A stretch of DNA of 39,675 bases from a virus: positions 1-39,675 of the IMG/VR virus record IMGVR_UViG_3300037200_000151. One strand, written 5' to 3'. The position numbers were made by a program, and so were the translations under genes. The notes beneath the pieces were generated by a model that saw nothing but the letters and a program-made list of their open reading frames with translations, was not told the DNA's origin and searched no databases. This document shows, piece by piece, positions 16,438-22,996 of this stretch (the first letter of the stretch is position 1; the number at the start of each line of letters is the position of its first letter).

Positions 16438-16879
16438 GATCCTTCACCTTGTCGTTTATTTCGACGTTCTCCCGAGCCTTGATCCCTATTAGGCCATTCA
16501 CAATTTCCGGATAACGCTTCATGTGCGCGTCCAATTGCACGTAACGCTGAACGAGCAGCGAGAAAGGATGGCCAGCCTTGAAAACTGCGTAGTCCTTCCA
16601 GTGAGGGTAAATCAGCGCGTATTCCAGCGCCCTTTCCAGCGGAACCGACTTTAGCCATTGTCCCGCCATTCCGTTCTCTCGCGCGCCCCAACCAGGGTAA
16701 TCGTGGCCAAACACAGTCCTAAAGCTGCCCAAAAAGGCGTCGCGCACTTGCGCCCCAGGAGATTTAGTCTCTGACGCCACGGCTCCTTTGGCTCGACCGC
16801 TGCGAGTTTTCTTTGCCTCAAGCTTTGCCAGTCGTTCCTCAAGCTCTTTGACCTTTCCGATAAGTTCGTCATTCGTCAC
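16274..16879 (-). CDS. coiled-coil protein, possible replication initiator-like
   Basis: This 201-residue protein is read from GTG 16879, preceded by AGGAG at short spacing. The frame is open to an ATG at 17032, but that extension does not look protein-like. The N-terminus is a coiled coil (ELIGKVKELEERLAKLEAKK), then a basic linker. The next domain has FGHDYPGWGARENGMAGQWLKSV, LERALEYALIYPHWKDY and GHPFSLLVQRYVQLDAHM. The 'W.a.e...  L......e.a......yp.w..  GHPf..L..r' pattern occurs in C-terminal regions of phage replication proteins, but I hold this only as a suggestion. The last about 55 codons overlap the next gene in another frame and look unstructured. Confidence 0.5.
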   Translation of the reverse strand: MTNDELIGKVKELEERLAKLEAKKTRSGRAKGAVASETKSPGAQVRDAFLGSFRTVFGHDYPGWGARENGMAGQWLKSVPLERALEYALIYPHWKDYAVFKAGHPFSLLVQRYVQLDAHMKRYPEIVNGLIGIKARENVEINDKVKDHESRIYADIQAKPNPLIGGGTQDQIPLTTNGPVLGTCGEPSRPDLRLVSGEKGS

Positions 16880-17457
16880 GTCTCCTATCCCCCATCTTTG
16901 CGACCCCCGTCGCTTCTTTAAGTTTAACAGCCATCCAAAAGTTCCGCGAAGGATGAGCCGAAGGCGATCCTGAGCCACAAAGCCGAAGGCTGCGTGCAGT
17001 CCCAACCTCACCAGCAGACTATCAACGGACATGCATTGTCAGTACTGCGTTCGGATGGACAATACTGGGATTGGGGCTCTCAACGAACGTTCAACCTTTG
17101 GCCCCTAGCCGTTTAGAATCGACTCGCTGTACTCGGTCCGCACTTGGTGCCAACATCCCGAGCCCTTGGCGTCTTATCGACCCCAGTATCTTTATTGCGG
17201 CCGCCCTGTTTACGTTTGACTCATACGGGCGCAATTTCCACTCTCAGATGCGAAAATGAACCCTCCAATGAGAGTTCATTTTTCCTCTTGCTTTAGTAGT
17301 GGGAATCTGAGAGATTTGGCCCACTACCTGCCCACTACCTATCGTGTCGGTCTTCGCAACTCCGTCACTTGGTAAACTCCAGAAACCATAAAGTCGTCAA
17401 GACCTGAACCTGGAGTGCCCGTTTCTTTTTTTTCGATATGCGCATAATATGCACTTC
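16880..17457. other. gene-poor stretch with terminator, inverted and direct repeats
   Basis: I see no convincing protein gene in these 578 bases. The ORF at 17071-17259 lacks an RBS and protein-like composition. Contents are: ATTGTC (17035-17040) facing GACAAT (17058-17063); the hairpin terminator at 17253-17286; GTAGTGGG (17296-17303) facing two direct copies of CCCACTAC (17320-17327, 17331-17338); a T8 tract around 17426-17433; and the palindrome ATGCGCAT near 17438-17445. No tRNA cloverleaf was recognised. The repeats could be protein-binding sites or a recombination/packaging site. Confidence 0.4.
17253..17286 (+). terminator. rho-independent terminator, possibly bidirectional
   Basis: The stem AAAATGAAC/GTTCATTTT (17253-17261 and 17274-17282) is extended inward by CTC/GAG with a short loop around CAAT. 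It is followed by a T-run (TTTT) on the plus strand. The A-rich left arm gives a T-rich tail on the other strand as well, so it could act in both directions. It lies in a gene-free stretch. Confidence 0.5.
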
Positions 17458-17610
17458 ATGCCGTTTGTTTCGGAAGCTCAAAGACGAAAATTCGCTGAGT
17501 TAGTCAAACAGGGAAAGATTTCCCAAAAAGAATTCGACAAGTGGAACCACGAAACCGGCAAAGCCAAGCTCCCCGAGCGGGTCGGCAAAAAGAAAAAATC
17601 AACGTTTTAG
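17458..17610 (+). CDS. small conserved phage protein, MPFVSEAQRRKF type
   Basis: This 50-residue protein is below usual gene-caller limits. It begins MPFVSEAQRRKFAELVKQG and ends KAKLPERVGKKKKSTF. Small phage proteins with an N-terminal MPF-S-x-x-Q-R/Q and a C-terminal K-LPERV are widespread in tailed-phage genomes, usually of unknown function. The in-frame ATG at 17449 would add three residues, but MPF is the family-like start. No clear Shine-Dalgarno is present. A T-rich tract and ATGCGCAT palindrome lie just upstream. Its end overlaps the convergent HNH gene by 12 bp. Confidence 0.65.
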   Translation: MPFVSEAQRRKFAELVKQGKISQKEFDKWNHETGKAKLPERVGKKKKSTF

Positions 17611-17907
17611 CTTAAAGGTCCCGTCACCCAGGGGCTCAACTCGCCATCCACGAAGCTCAATTTCGTCCTTCAGGCGCGGGAATTTCGATATCATGAAGCC
17701 GAATCCCTTGGCGTGTTGGAGGTTGTGGCAACGGCGACACATGGGGAGCAGGTTCGCCCACTCGTCATGGCCTCCAGCGCCTCGGGATTTTATGTGGCAT
17801 GGATCTGACGGTCGCCCTTCGAGACAAGCCGCGCAGGGAAGGCTCCTGACCGACTCAAGAAGCTTTTTGTCGATCACTCTCGGTTTTTTCGGATTCGCGG
17901 CCATCAT
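17599..17907 (-). CDS. HNH endonuclease
   Basis: The 102-residue protein has a zinc/HNH core: C25-x2-C28, DPCH (His 38), NLLPMC-x2-CH (Asn 52, C57, C60, His 61) and a further His 65. These fit a betabetaalpha-metal nuclease with structural zinc. Small stand-alone HNH proteins in phages act in recombination (Rap/Ref-like) or as packaging-associated nucleases next to terminase. This gene is on the terminase strand but 2 kb upstream of terS. Start is either of two adjacent ATG codons (17907, 17904). Confidence 0.8.
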   Translation of the reverse strand: MMAANPKKPRVIDKKLLESVRSLPCAACLEGRPSDPCHIKSRGAGGHDEWANLLPMCRRCHNLQHAKGFGFMISKFPRLKDEIELRGWRVEPLGDGTFKLKR

Positions 17908-17913
17908 TAAAGT

Positions 17914-18003
17914 CTAACGTCTGAAGCAAAAAAAAACACCGACCAGGACGGCGGCAAAAACGATATCGAGATATTCGCATTTTAAGAATTCGTGCTGAGC
18001 CAT
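17914..18003 (-). CDS. possible 29-residue membrane peptide
   Basis: A short ORF ends just upstream of the HNH gene. It starts MAQHEFLKCEYLD and then has a hydrophobic segment (IVFAAVLVGVFFCF) with a basic end (RR). The length fits one membrane helix. No good Shine-Dalgarno is present, so it may be chance. It is listed because tiny membrane genes are frequent elsewhere in this genome. Confidence 0.25.
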   Translation of the reverse strand: MAQHEFLKCEYLDIVFAAVLVGVFFCFRR

Positions 18004-18126
18004 GATCGCGAGATTGTAACTCAGTGGGTCGCCGTTTGGAATGGGCACGGAGTGTGCAGGCGACATAAACGGAGCTGTCCCTTTGATCGGCAAAAAGTTA
18101 AACTGTGAAAATTCGGGAGGAATTTG

Positions 18127-18483
18127 ATGGAGATGGATAAATCGAATCTTGAGGCCATTCTTTGGGTTCTCAGCGTGAGCGGAACTATTATATCCATGAT
18201 GCTCGTCGTGATCGGGTTCTTTTTTAAGCGGCTTATCCACGAAGTCGATGAACACACCAGGGGCCTAAATGGCCTCACAAGGGAATTTGGCAGTTTTAAT
18301 CAAACAATCGTTCAACTTCAGAGGGATTCCCTGGCAAAATATGGGAGTGTCGACGAGAGACTCAACGAAACCCACCATGACCTTGAGAAGATCAAGGATC
18401 ACGCCAATCAGGTGGACATGCTCCTTGAGGCCATCAAAACCCAGGGCAAAATCAAAAACGGTTGGTCTTTTTCGGCCTCTTAA
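18127..18483 (+). CDS. membrane-anchored coiled-coil protein, probable lysis component
   Basis: The 118-residue protein starts at ATG 18127 behind GGGAGGAA. One N-terminal transmembrane helix (about residues 10-33, AILWVLSVSGTIISMMLVVIG) is followed by KR and a long charged coiled coil (LIHEVDEHTRGLNGLTREF to HANQVDMLLEAIK). This topology matches inner-membrane spanins (Rz-like) and some XhlA/holin-type proteins in reverse order. A lipobox lipoprotein three genes downstream on the same strand could be the outer-membrane partner. The role is inferred from topology and context. No family signature is present. Confidence 0.6.
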   Translation: MEMDKSNLEAILWVLSVSGTIISMMLVVIGFFFKRLIHEVDEHTRGLNGLTREFGSFNQTIVQLQRDSLAKYGSVDERLNETHHDLEKIKDHANQVDMLLEAIKTQGKIKNGWSFSAS

Positions 18484-18542
18484 GTCAGGATTTTGTCATG
18501 GCCGTATCTAAACACGGCTTTTGGACGATTTACTGGGCCATC

Positions 18543-18571
18543 TTGAGCACTCACCCTTTTGCCCTCATAAT
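18543..18571 (+). promoter_or_regulatory. sigma-70-type promoter before 18612 gene
   Basis: TTGAGC (18543-18548) and CATAAT (18566-18571) are separated by exactly 17 bases, matching 4/6 and 5/6 of the consensus boxes. Transcription would start about 18578, ahead of the strong AAAGGAG ribosome site of the 18612 gene. This supports the shorter start for that gene. Confidence 0.45.
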
Positions 18572-18611
18572 GGGTCTGCTAAATAGGCTTAAACTACAAA
18601 GGAGAAATAAA

Positions 18612-18953
18612 ATGTCAGTAACAACTGGAATCGACGCTCTTGCAAAAGTCGTGGCGGACGTGGCCGCAGGTGTCCGTGGCGCAATCGCCAATGGCTCAAA
18701 TCTCGCCGGAGATCTCGCACTTCTCATGCCCCTCTTCTCAGATGGCCCGGCTCTTTTGTCGGATGCTGGTTTGATCTTGCCTGAGTTCCAAGGTTTGGAC
18801 TCTGCAGGTCTCGCCGATGTTGGTTCACAAGCTGTCAGCATTTTGAGCGCGGTCGAAGGCGCCCCGGCCAGTGCTGTGATTCAGAATGACGTGAAACAGG
18901 TCATCAACATTCTGATCGCCGCTTATTCGATGATCAAGGGTCCGGCAGCTTAA
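18612..18953 (+). CDS. small Ala-rich protein of lysis island
   Basis: This 113-residue protein starts at ATG 18612 behind AAAGGAGAAATAAA. An upstream in-frame extension to 18498 or 18462 is less likely given this site and a promoter in between. The sequence (MSVTTGIDALAKVVADVAAG ... QVINILIAAYSMIKG) is helical, amphipathic and Ala/Gly/Leu-rich. Its hydrophobicity is moderate and not clearly transmembrane. Its TAA overlaps the start of the next gene (TAATG). No family is recognised. A membrane-associated lysis role is possible from context only. Confidence 0.6.
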   Translation: MSVTTGIDALAKVVADVAAGVRGAIANGSNLAGDLALLMPLFSDGPALLSDAGLILPEFQGLDSAGLADVGSQAVSILSAVEGAPASAVIQNDVKQVINILIAAYSMIKGPAA

Positions 18954-19216
18954 TGCTGACGACCATTATCTCGGGGATCGTCGCCTTTTTTCAGGCGATC
19001 CCCACTCTCGACAAATGGGCTCAGCAGTTCGCAGAAGCATATCTGGCCAAGCAGTTGGCGAATCACCAAACCGACATGGCGAATGCTCTGCTCTCAATTA
19101 TCAAAGATCAAAACCAAATCCTTCTTGAGCAGGCTATCGGATCTCCGAACGCAGGTGGAACGAGTTTAGATCAAACTGGCATCATCGATCGACCGATGCC
19201 TCCGGCGGGTTCATGA
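18953..19216 (+). CDS. small amphipathic protein of lysis island
   Basis: The 87-residue protein has a hydrophobic/amphipathic N-terminus (LTTIISGIVAFFQAIPTLDKW). A helical charged part follows (AYLAKQLANHQTDMANALLSIIKDQNQILLEQA), then a Gly/Pro tail. Its start overlaps the preceding stop and its stop overlaps the lipoprotein start (ATGA), so three genes are coupled. It could be a holin accessory or a peripheral membrane protein. It lacks a clear multi-span holin profile and I do not recognise a family. Confidence 0.6.
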   Translation: MLTTIISGIVAFFQAIPTLDKWAQQFAEAYLAKQLANHQTDMANALLSIIKDQNQILLEQAIGSPNAGGTSLDQTGIIDRPMPPAGS

Positions 19217-19539
19217 CTATTATTAGGCACATTTCATTCCTATTATTAGGCATCGTTTTGTCAGGATGCGTGACCCGTGCTCAGGTCATGGTGGACGTTT
19301 ATTTGAACGATGGAATTCCAGCCAACATCTGCAAGCAGTACCCAGCGGTTCAATCGTACGGGATGTACCGCGTGGTGAATTGCTCGGCGAAGCCAACCTC
19401 GGTCTACTGTCAGCACGGCGAAAAGCAGTTCCAGCAATTCCGCCCTTATTGCAATTCGGACACCAAGAATTATTTAAGCATGCTGAATTCAGACGTGGAC
19501 AAATGGATCGGTGCCGCTTCGACTCCTACCTCACCTTAA
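19213..19539 (+). CDS. lipoprotein, candidate outer-membrane lysis (o-spanin-like) protein
   Basis: The 108-residue protein has a lipoprotein signal: MTIIRHISFLLLGIVLSGC, with lipobox LSGC at residues 16-19, so the mature protein begins at Cys19. The mature part has five further Cys (ICKQY, VVNCSAKP, SVYCQHG and YCNSD), suggesting disulfides in the periplasm. This indicates a Gram-negative host. It is longer and less Pro-rich than typical Rz1. It follows a coupled set of small genes downstream of a membrane coiled-coil protein, which supports a spanin-pair reading. The gene contains a 13-base direct repeat in the signal-peptide region (19217-19229 and 19240-19252). Confidence 0.6.
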   Translation: MTIIRHISFLLLGIVLSGCVTRAQVMVDVYLNDGIPANICKQYPAVQSYGMYRVVNCSAKPTSVYCQHGEKQFQQFRPYCNSDTKNYLSMLNSDVDKWIGAASTPTSP

Positions 19540-19716
19540 GCGCGTATGAGGCCCGTAAAGGGCCACGGGGTGCCCCAATACATCGGCCACAAGACAGATC
19601 AAAACGATGACTAAGATCGCGTAGGCGACAACCTTGAACGGCTGCGGCATTGGGATCGCCGACACTGCCCAGGCAATAACCCCCAAAATTAAGACCGTGA
19701 TAAGTAAAGAAATCAT
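19531..19716 (-). CDS. Thivi_2564-like small two-helix membrane protein, holin candidate
   Basis: The 61-residue protein starts at ATG 19716 behind GGAGGG. Two hydrophobic helices (ISLLITVLILGVIAWAVSAI and VVAYAILVIVLICLVADVL) are separated by PMPQPFK. This resembles the small 'Thivi_2564 family' membrane proteins found in bacteria and phages (I-x-W-L/A-V-N/S-x-I-P-M motif). Two-helix topology and position beside the lysin also fit a class II holin, though this is inference. Its 3' end overlaps the convergent lipoprotein gene by 9 bp. Confidence 0.65.
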   Translation of the reverse strand: MISLLITVLILGVIAWAVSAIPMPQPFKVVAYAILVIVLICLVADVLGHPVALYGPHTRLR

Positions 19717-19776
19717 ATTTTCCCTCCTGAAATTGTCTTGCACGAAATGGGCCTAGATTGGAGGGGTGAACCTAAA

Positions 19777-20022
19777 TCAGCCGCCGGCTTTGGTAATTTG
19801 AGCGCTGAGCTGATCGACCTGAACCTTGCCATTGGCTGCTTGAGCTGCGCATTGGTCGATTTGAAGCTGAGACGGGGAGACCTGGGCCGCGCACATATCT
19901 GCATTTAGCGTGATCTGCGCCTGAAGGGCGGCAAGTCTATCCTGGAGGATTTTAAGTGCAGTGGGGACAGAAGCGAAAGCTGCCGATGAAACGAGGGCCA
20001 TGGTCATGATAATTTTTTTCAT
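19777..20022 (-). CDS. periplasmic coiled-coil protein with signal peptide
   Basis: This 81-residue protein has a Sec-type signal peptide: MKK, a hydrophobic IIMTMALVSSAAF and probable cleavage after AFA (about residue 17). The mature part is a short Ala/Gln-rich coiled coil (LKILQDRLAALQAQITLNADMCAAQ, LQIDQCAAQAANGKVQVDQLSAQI) with two similar Cys-Ala-Ala-Gln units, which could form an interchain disulfide. Position near the endolysin suggests lysis or envelope function, but the family is not recognised. The Shine-Dalgarno is weak. Confidence 0.55.
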   Translation of the reverse strand: MKKIIMTMALVSSAAFASVPTALKILQDRLAALQAQITLNADMCAAQVSPSQLQIDQCAAQAANGKVQVDQLSAQITKAGG

Positions 20023-20174
20023 GGCTCAAATCTTGGCATGGAGTTTTGGGAATGGCAATGGGGCAAGATTCGTGCGGAGGGAATTTTCACCCCCGTATAG
20101 GAGACCCTCCTTCGGCCACCGAAAAACAAACCGAAAGATGCCCTGCCACGCGCTGGCGACGCCGCACGAAAGCG

Positions 20175-20357
20175 TTATTTCTTCTTGAGCTTCTTCAGGG
20201 TTTTCGCGAGTCGAGCTTCCTTGCCAAGGACTCCGCCCTTTTTAGCAGCAGCAGCCAATTTCTTAGCTGGGATTTTTTCACCCTTTTTAACCCCTAGTTT
20301 TTTGTGAAGGGCACCTTTATTCTTTGTGGCGCCGGCGATCCAATGTTCTTTTTTCAT
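20175..20357 (-). CDS. small basic conserved phage protein
   Basis: The 60-residue protein starts at ATG 20357 behind AAAGGAGAACGAA; an upstream in-frame start adds only unlikely residues. It begins MKKEHWIAGATKNKGALHKKLGVKKGEKIPAKK and is Lys/Ala-rich to the end. Small basic proteins with 'WI.gA....GALhkkLGv..gekIPakkL' are widespread in phages, often among virion or late genes. The function is unknown; nucleic-acid binding is plausible from charge. It is probably co-transcribed upstream of the envelope genes. Confidence 0.65.
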   Translation of the reverse strand: MKKEHWIAGATKNKGALHKKLGVKKGEKIPAKKLAAAAKKGGVLGKEARLAKTLKKLKKK

Positions 20358-20408
20358 TTCGTTCTCCTTTTCAACAGTTCGCATTAGCCGATGGGCGAAC
20401 TTTAGTCA

Positions 20409-21119
20409 TCAGGGGAGAATCGAAGCCTTGTTGAAAGCAACGAGATCATCGGGCGAGCCGTAGAACCATTCCGCATCCATTTCACCTGACTGTGTGCTCG
20501 ACACACCCGGCACGGGATAGTTTCCGCTGAACTGCCAGAAGGTTCTTTTCGTCCACGGCGGAGGAGTCTTCACTTCAGACTCAGGGGCGTACCATGCCAA
20601 AAGGAAGGGATACCTTGCGAGGTGAACCATTACGCCCGGCTCATTCTCTGCGACTTGCAGCATCGTGTAGTAACCGCCGTAAAGAACCGGAAGCCTCTTC
20701 AGCCGAGCCTCGATCGTCTGGAGCATAAGGAGCCCCTTTGCTCCGTCGCCCATCACAACTCCACGGGTTTCGGGATCGTATTCCCAGTCAAACATCGGGC
20801 AGAAGTCCAGGGGATCGCTGGGACTCAGCCCACCCTGACTCTCGACGAGATCGCAAAAAGTGTTCGCTTGGGCGACCGGGTCCTGATCAAACATCGGGAA
20901 ATGGTAGGGGCCGGCCATGATCCAAGCAGCTTTTATCGCGGTTCTAAAGGCCAAGTATTGTGTTCCACCAAGATCCTGACGGCTGCCCTGGCAGACCTTG
21001 ACCCAACAAGCGGCCATGCCGAAAGCTTTGGCTTTGGGCCAACTGTCGACGATGTCACCGTCGTAAACGTCGCCAACTAGGGTTCTCGTTTGCGGACCTG
21101 AATCTCCAATTGAAAGCAT
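20409..21119 (-). CDS. endolysin, glycoside hydrolase family 25 (lysozyme)
   Basis: The 236-residue protein has a full GH25 plan. The N-terminal VGDVYDGDIVDSW contains Asp 17 on the first strand, followed by WVKVCQG and AGPYHF. The catalytic pair is MFDWEYDP (Asp 111/Glu 113), then PVLYGGYYTML and LLAWYAPE. The C-terminal TFWQFSGN ... DAEWFYGSPDDL motif follows. It would cleave the beta-1,4 bond between N-acetylmuramic acid and N-acetylglucosamine at host lysis. No signal peptide or cell-wall-binding repeat is visible, so export likely needs a holin. The start is ATG 21119 behind AGGAGG, with an inverted-repeat copy (21145-21170) just upstream. Confidence 0.85.
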   Translation of the reverse strand: MLSIGDSGPQTRTLVGDVYDGDIVDSWPKAKAFGMAACWVKVCQGSRQDLGGTQYLAFRTAIKAAWIMAGPYHFPMFDQDPVAQANTFCDLVESQGGLSPSDPLDFCPMFDWEYDPETRGVVMGDGAKGLLMLQTIEARLKRLPVLYGGYYTMLQVAENEPGVMVHLARYPFLLAWYAPESEVKTPPPWTKRTFWQFSGNYPVPGVSSTQSGEMDAEWFYGSPDDLVAFNKASILP

Positions 21120-21144
21120 TTTAATTCCTCCTGATGTTTATTTC

Positions 21145-21170
21145 GGTAACTATCCCTTGACGACAAGTAA
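21145..21170 (-). repeat. 26-bp inverted repeat flanking the methyltransferase gene, left copy
   Basis: Read on the minus strand, this copy contains TACTTGTCGTCAAGG followed by GATAGTTACC. It matches the plus-strand copy at 21960-21985 in 22 of 26 positions. The core CTTG-N4-CAAG is itself palindromic. It abuts the methyltransferase stop and sits 26 bp upstream of the endolysin start. Confidence 0.6.
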
Positions 21171-21935
21171 TTAAAGAAGTTTCGCATCGCCTATCCCCAA
21201 CCTTTCTTCGGCAATTTTGAAATACTTTGCATCTTTTTCGATGCCGATAAATTTTCTGTTGAGATTTTTACAGGCAACTCCAGTTGAGCCGCCTCCCATT
21301 GTGAAGTCGAGGACTGTTTCGCCCTCAATCGTGTAAGTTTTAATTAGGTATTCGAGAAGTGCAACGGGCTTTTGAGTGGGGTGATACCTGTTTGAACCTC
21401 GTTCACTTTTAAAATCAATTATCATACAGGGATTTTTCAATAAAGCATCGTAATTGTTTGGATCAATTTTGCCGGAAGTTGTAGTTGATATATTTCCAGC
21501 CGAACACAAAAAGGGCTTACCGGATTTTTGTCCCGCCAAAACTCTATCAATACCTTTTTGATCCCTTTTAATTTTTTGCCCGTAAAATGATGGGGGCTTT
21601 AGATAGAACGTAGATATTAACTCATGGTATTTTAGAGGCATAAATTTAGCACAAGCGATGTTTGAGGGGACCGTTTTTCTCCATATCCAATCATATTTAA
21701 ACTCTTTGATGTTGCTCATTCTAAGATGCGAACTAAACGGCTCACTTCCGAACAAACAGATAGCGGCATTGTCTTTACGAACACGTTTCAACTCTTTCCA
21801 CATCGGCTCAAACGGAACAACCGAGTCCCACTTGCACGCGGTGGTCCCATAAGGGGGGTCTGTTAAAACCATATCAATAGAACCGTCTTTTAGTGTTCGC
21901 ATAACCTCCAAGCAATCGCCCTCGTAAATCTCCAT
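21171..21935 (-). CDS. DNA adenine-N6 or cytosine-N4 methyltransferase (beta class)
   Basis: The 254-residue protein has the catalytic motif DPPY at residues 26-29. The SAM-binding segment VLDFTMGGGSTGVA (about 208-221) lies near the C-terminus, an order that defines beta-class amino-methyltransferases. HPTQKP precedes the SAM motif, also typical. It would methylate an amino group in a specific DNA sequence. No restriction partner is seen, so an orphan, restriction-evasion or regulatory role is likely. The coding sequence is visibly more AT-rich than its neighbours and is bracketed by an inverted repeat pair (21145-21170, 21960-21985), suggesting recent acquisition. The start is ATG 21935 with a weak RBS. 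Confidence 0.85.
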   Translation of the reverse strand: MEIYEGDCLEVMRTLKDGSIDMVLTDPPYGTTACKWDSVVPFEPMWKELKRVRKDNAAICLFGSEPFSSHLRMSNIKEFKYDWIWRKTVPSNIACAKFMPLKYHELISTFYLKPPSFYGQKIKRDQKGIDRVLAGQKSGKPFLCSAGNISTTTSGKIDPNNYDALLKNPCMIIDFKSERGSNRYHPTQKPVALLEYLIKTYTIEGETVLDFTMGGGSTGVACKNLNRKFIGIEKDAKYFKIAEERLGIGDAKLL

Positions 21936-21959
21936 TCTCTAGTCCCCTCTAACCCCTTG

Positions 21960-21985
21960 ATACTTGTCTCCAAGGTATAGTTACC
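21960..21985 (+). repeat. 26-bp inverted repeat flanking the methyltransferase gene, right copy
   Basis: The plus strand contains TACTTGTCTCCAAGG followed by TATAGTTACC, 22/26 identical to the minus-strand copy at 21145-21170. It lies 24 bp upstream of the methyltransferase start and just after the glycosyltransferase stop codon. Confidence 0.6.
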
Positions 21986-21994
21986 TTTATTTCT

Positions 21995-22996
21995 CTACTT
22001 GACGAATTGATACCATGCCGCCTGGGCTTTGCGCGAGTTCCACCTCAGATAAGCTTGGGTGATCCAGACGAGCGGTTGGCTCTTGTAAACGCGCCTCATG
22101 ACCGTGACGATATCGCTGATCGAATCATCCGTGGCCCTTGAAAAGAAGGGAAGCCATTTGATCTCTTTGGAGGCAACGACGGGAATTCCTGCGGTGACGT
22201 AATCGGCGCAGACCACGTTAAAAGTCTCAGAAAGCGAGACCTGCATGCCGATATCCATGGTCGAAAGTGAGTCGAGCAAAACCTCCGGCTCCATCCAGTC
22301 GCTTTCGATGAGAAAGGCATTGGGGTTGTCTTTGAAAAGGGCCCGTAGGTTTGTGAGGACAAGCTGTCCCCCAAGCTCGACACGGGAAGCGTTCACATAG
22401 AAGCAAAGCTTTTTGCCGAGTTCATTTGCGAATTGGATCGCTGCCATGGCCTGAAGCAGATGATTTTTTAGGGGGCGAATCGCGCCGTAACAAGCAATGT
22501 GAATGGAGTCGCTTTCAAGCCAAAGGTGTCTTCGCCTGGGCTTGCTCAGGTAAACGTTCGGCAGGAAAACGAGGCTTTCTGTCGGCACGACATTCAAAAG
22601 CGCCTCGTAACTTTCCTTGGAGTTTGCGATGAGCTTCACGCCCTGTTTTACGTAGCCCTTGATCCATTCGATTGAAATGCCTTCGATGGCCAGAAACGGC
22701 ATGTGGGAATGGAGGTGAACATACCAATCGACTTTGGGGTGCAGCTTTTGAAGGACGGGAAACTTCTCTGGCACGACCCAAAGAGCCTCGATCACGACGA
22801 TGTCAGGTTTGAATTTGGTGACTTCGCGGTCAATGTCATTATTGTCGACGACTTCGACGATATCGGCCTCAACACCCCTGGGTACAAGAGCCTCAACGAT
22901 GAAGCGGGTTGAGTTCCAAAGGCCTGCGCTCCGGCGCGTGTACGTCGTGAAGGAGTAGCACTCGTTCTTTTTCAGAATAAAAAGGATCTTCTTCAT
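21995..22996 (-). CDS. glycosyltransferase, GT-B fold (GT4-like)
   Basis: The 333-residue protein is read from ATG 22996, behind GAGGG at good spacing. The N-terminus is MKKILFILKKNECYSFTTY. The two-domain GT-B plan is indicated by VEALVPRGVEADIVEVVD, KFKPDIVVIEALWV and LIANSKESYEALL. Then come IACYGAIRPLKNHLLQAMA and the acceptor/donor motif SLSETFNVVCADYVTAGIPVVAS, an E-x7-type motif. It probably transfers a sugar from a nucleotide donor. In phages such enzymes modify DNA bases, host surface glycans or virion proteins, and the target here is unknown. It is next to the DNA methyltransferase, so DNA hypermodification is one possibility, but no modified-base pathway is seen. Confidence 0.75.
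   Translation of the reverse strand: MKKILFILKKNECYSFTTYTRRSAGLWNSTRFIVEALVPRGVEADIVEVVDNNDIDREVTKFKPDIVVIEALWVVPEKFPVLQKLHPKVDWYVHLHSHMPFLAIEGISIEWIKGYVKQGVKLIANSKESYEALLNVVPTESLVFLPNVYLSKPRRRHLWLESDSIHIACYGAIRPLKNHLLQAMAAIQFANELGKKLCFYVNASRVELGGQLVLTNLRALFKDNPNAFLIESDWMEPEVLLDSLSTMDIGMQVSLSETFNVVCADYVTAGIPVVASKEIKWLPFFSRATDDSISDIVTVMRRVYKSQPLVWITQAYLRWNSRKAQAAWYQFVK

Noticed and set aside
17071-17259. 62-codon ORF in the gene-poor stretch
   Set aside because: It has no ribosome site or protein-like composition, and it runs into the terminator.
17320-17338. CCCACTACCTG direct repeat as an attachment site
   Set aside because: There is no integrase or tRNA remnant in the genome to support an att site. 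It is kept only as a repeat observation.
19217-19252. 13-bp direct repeat CTATTATTAGGCA in the lipoprotein signal region
   Set aside because: The two copies are 23 bases apart and fall in different frames of one gene. This is most simply a local slippage or chance repeat, so it is noted only within the gene entry.
20039-20101. 20-codon plus-strand ORF (MEFWEWQWGK...)
   Set aside because: No Shine-Dalgarno, an isolated position and no coupling to neighbours.
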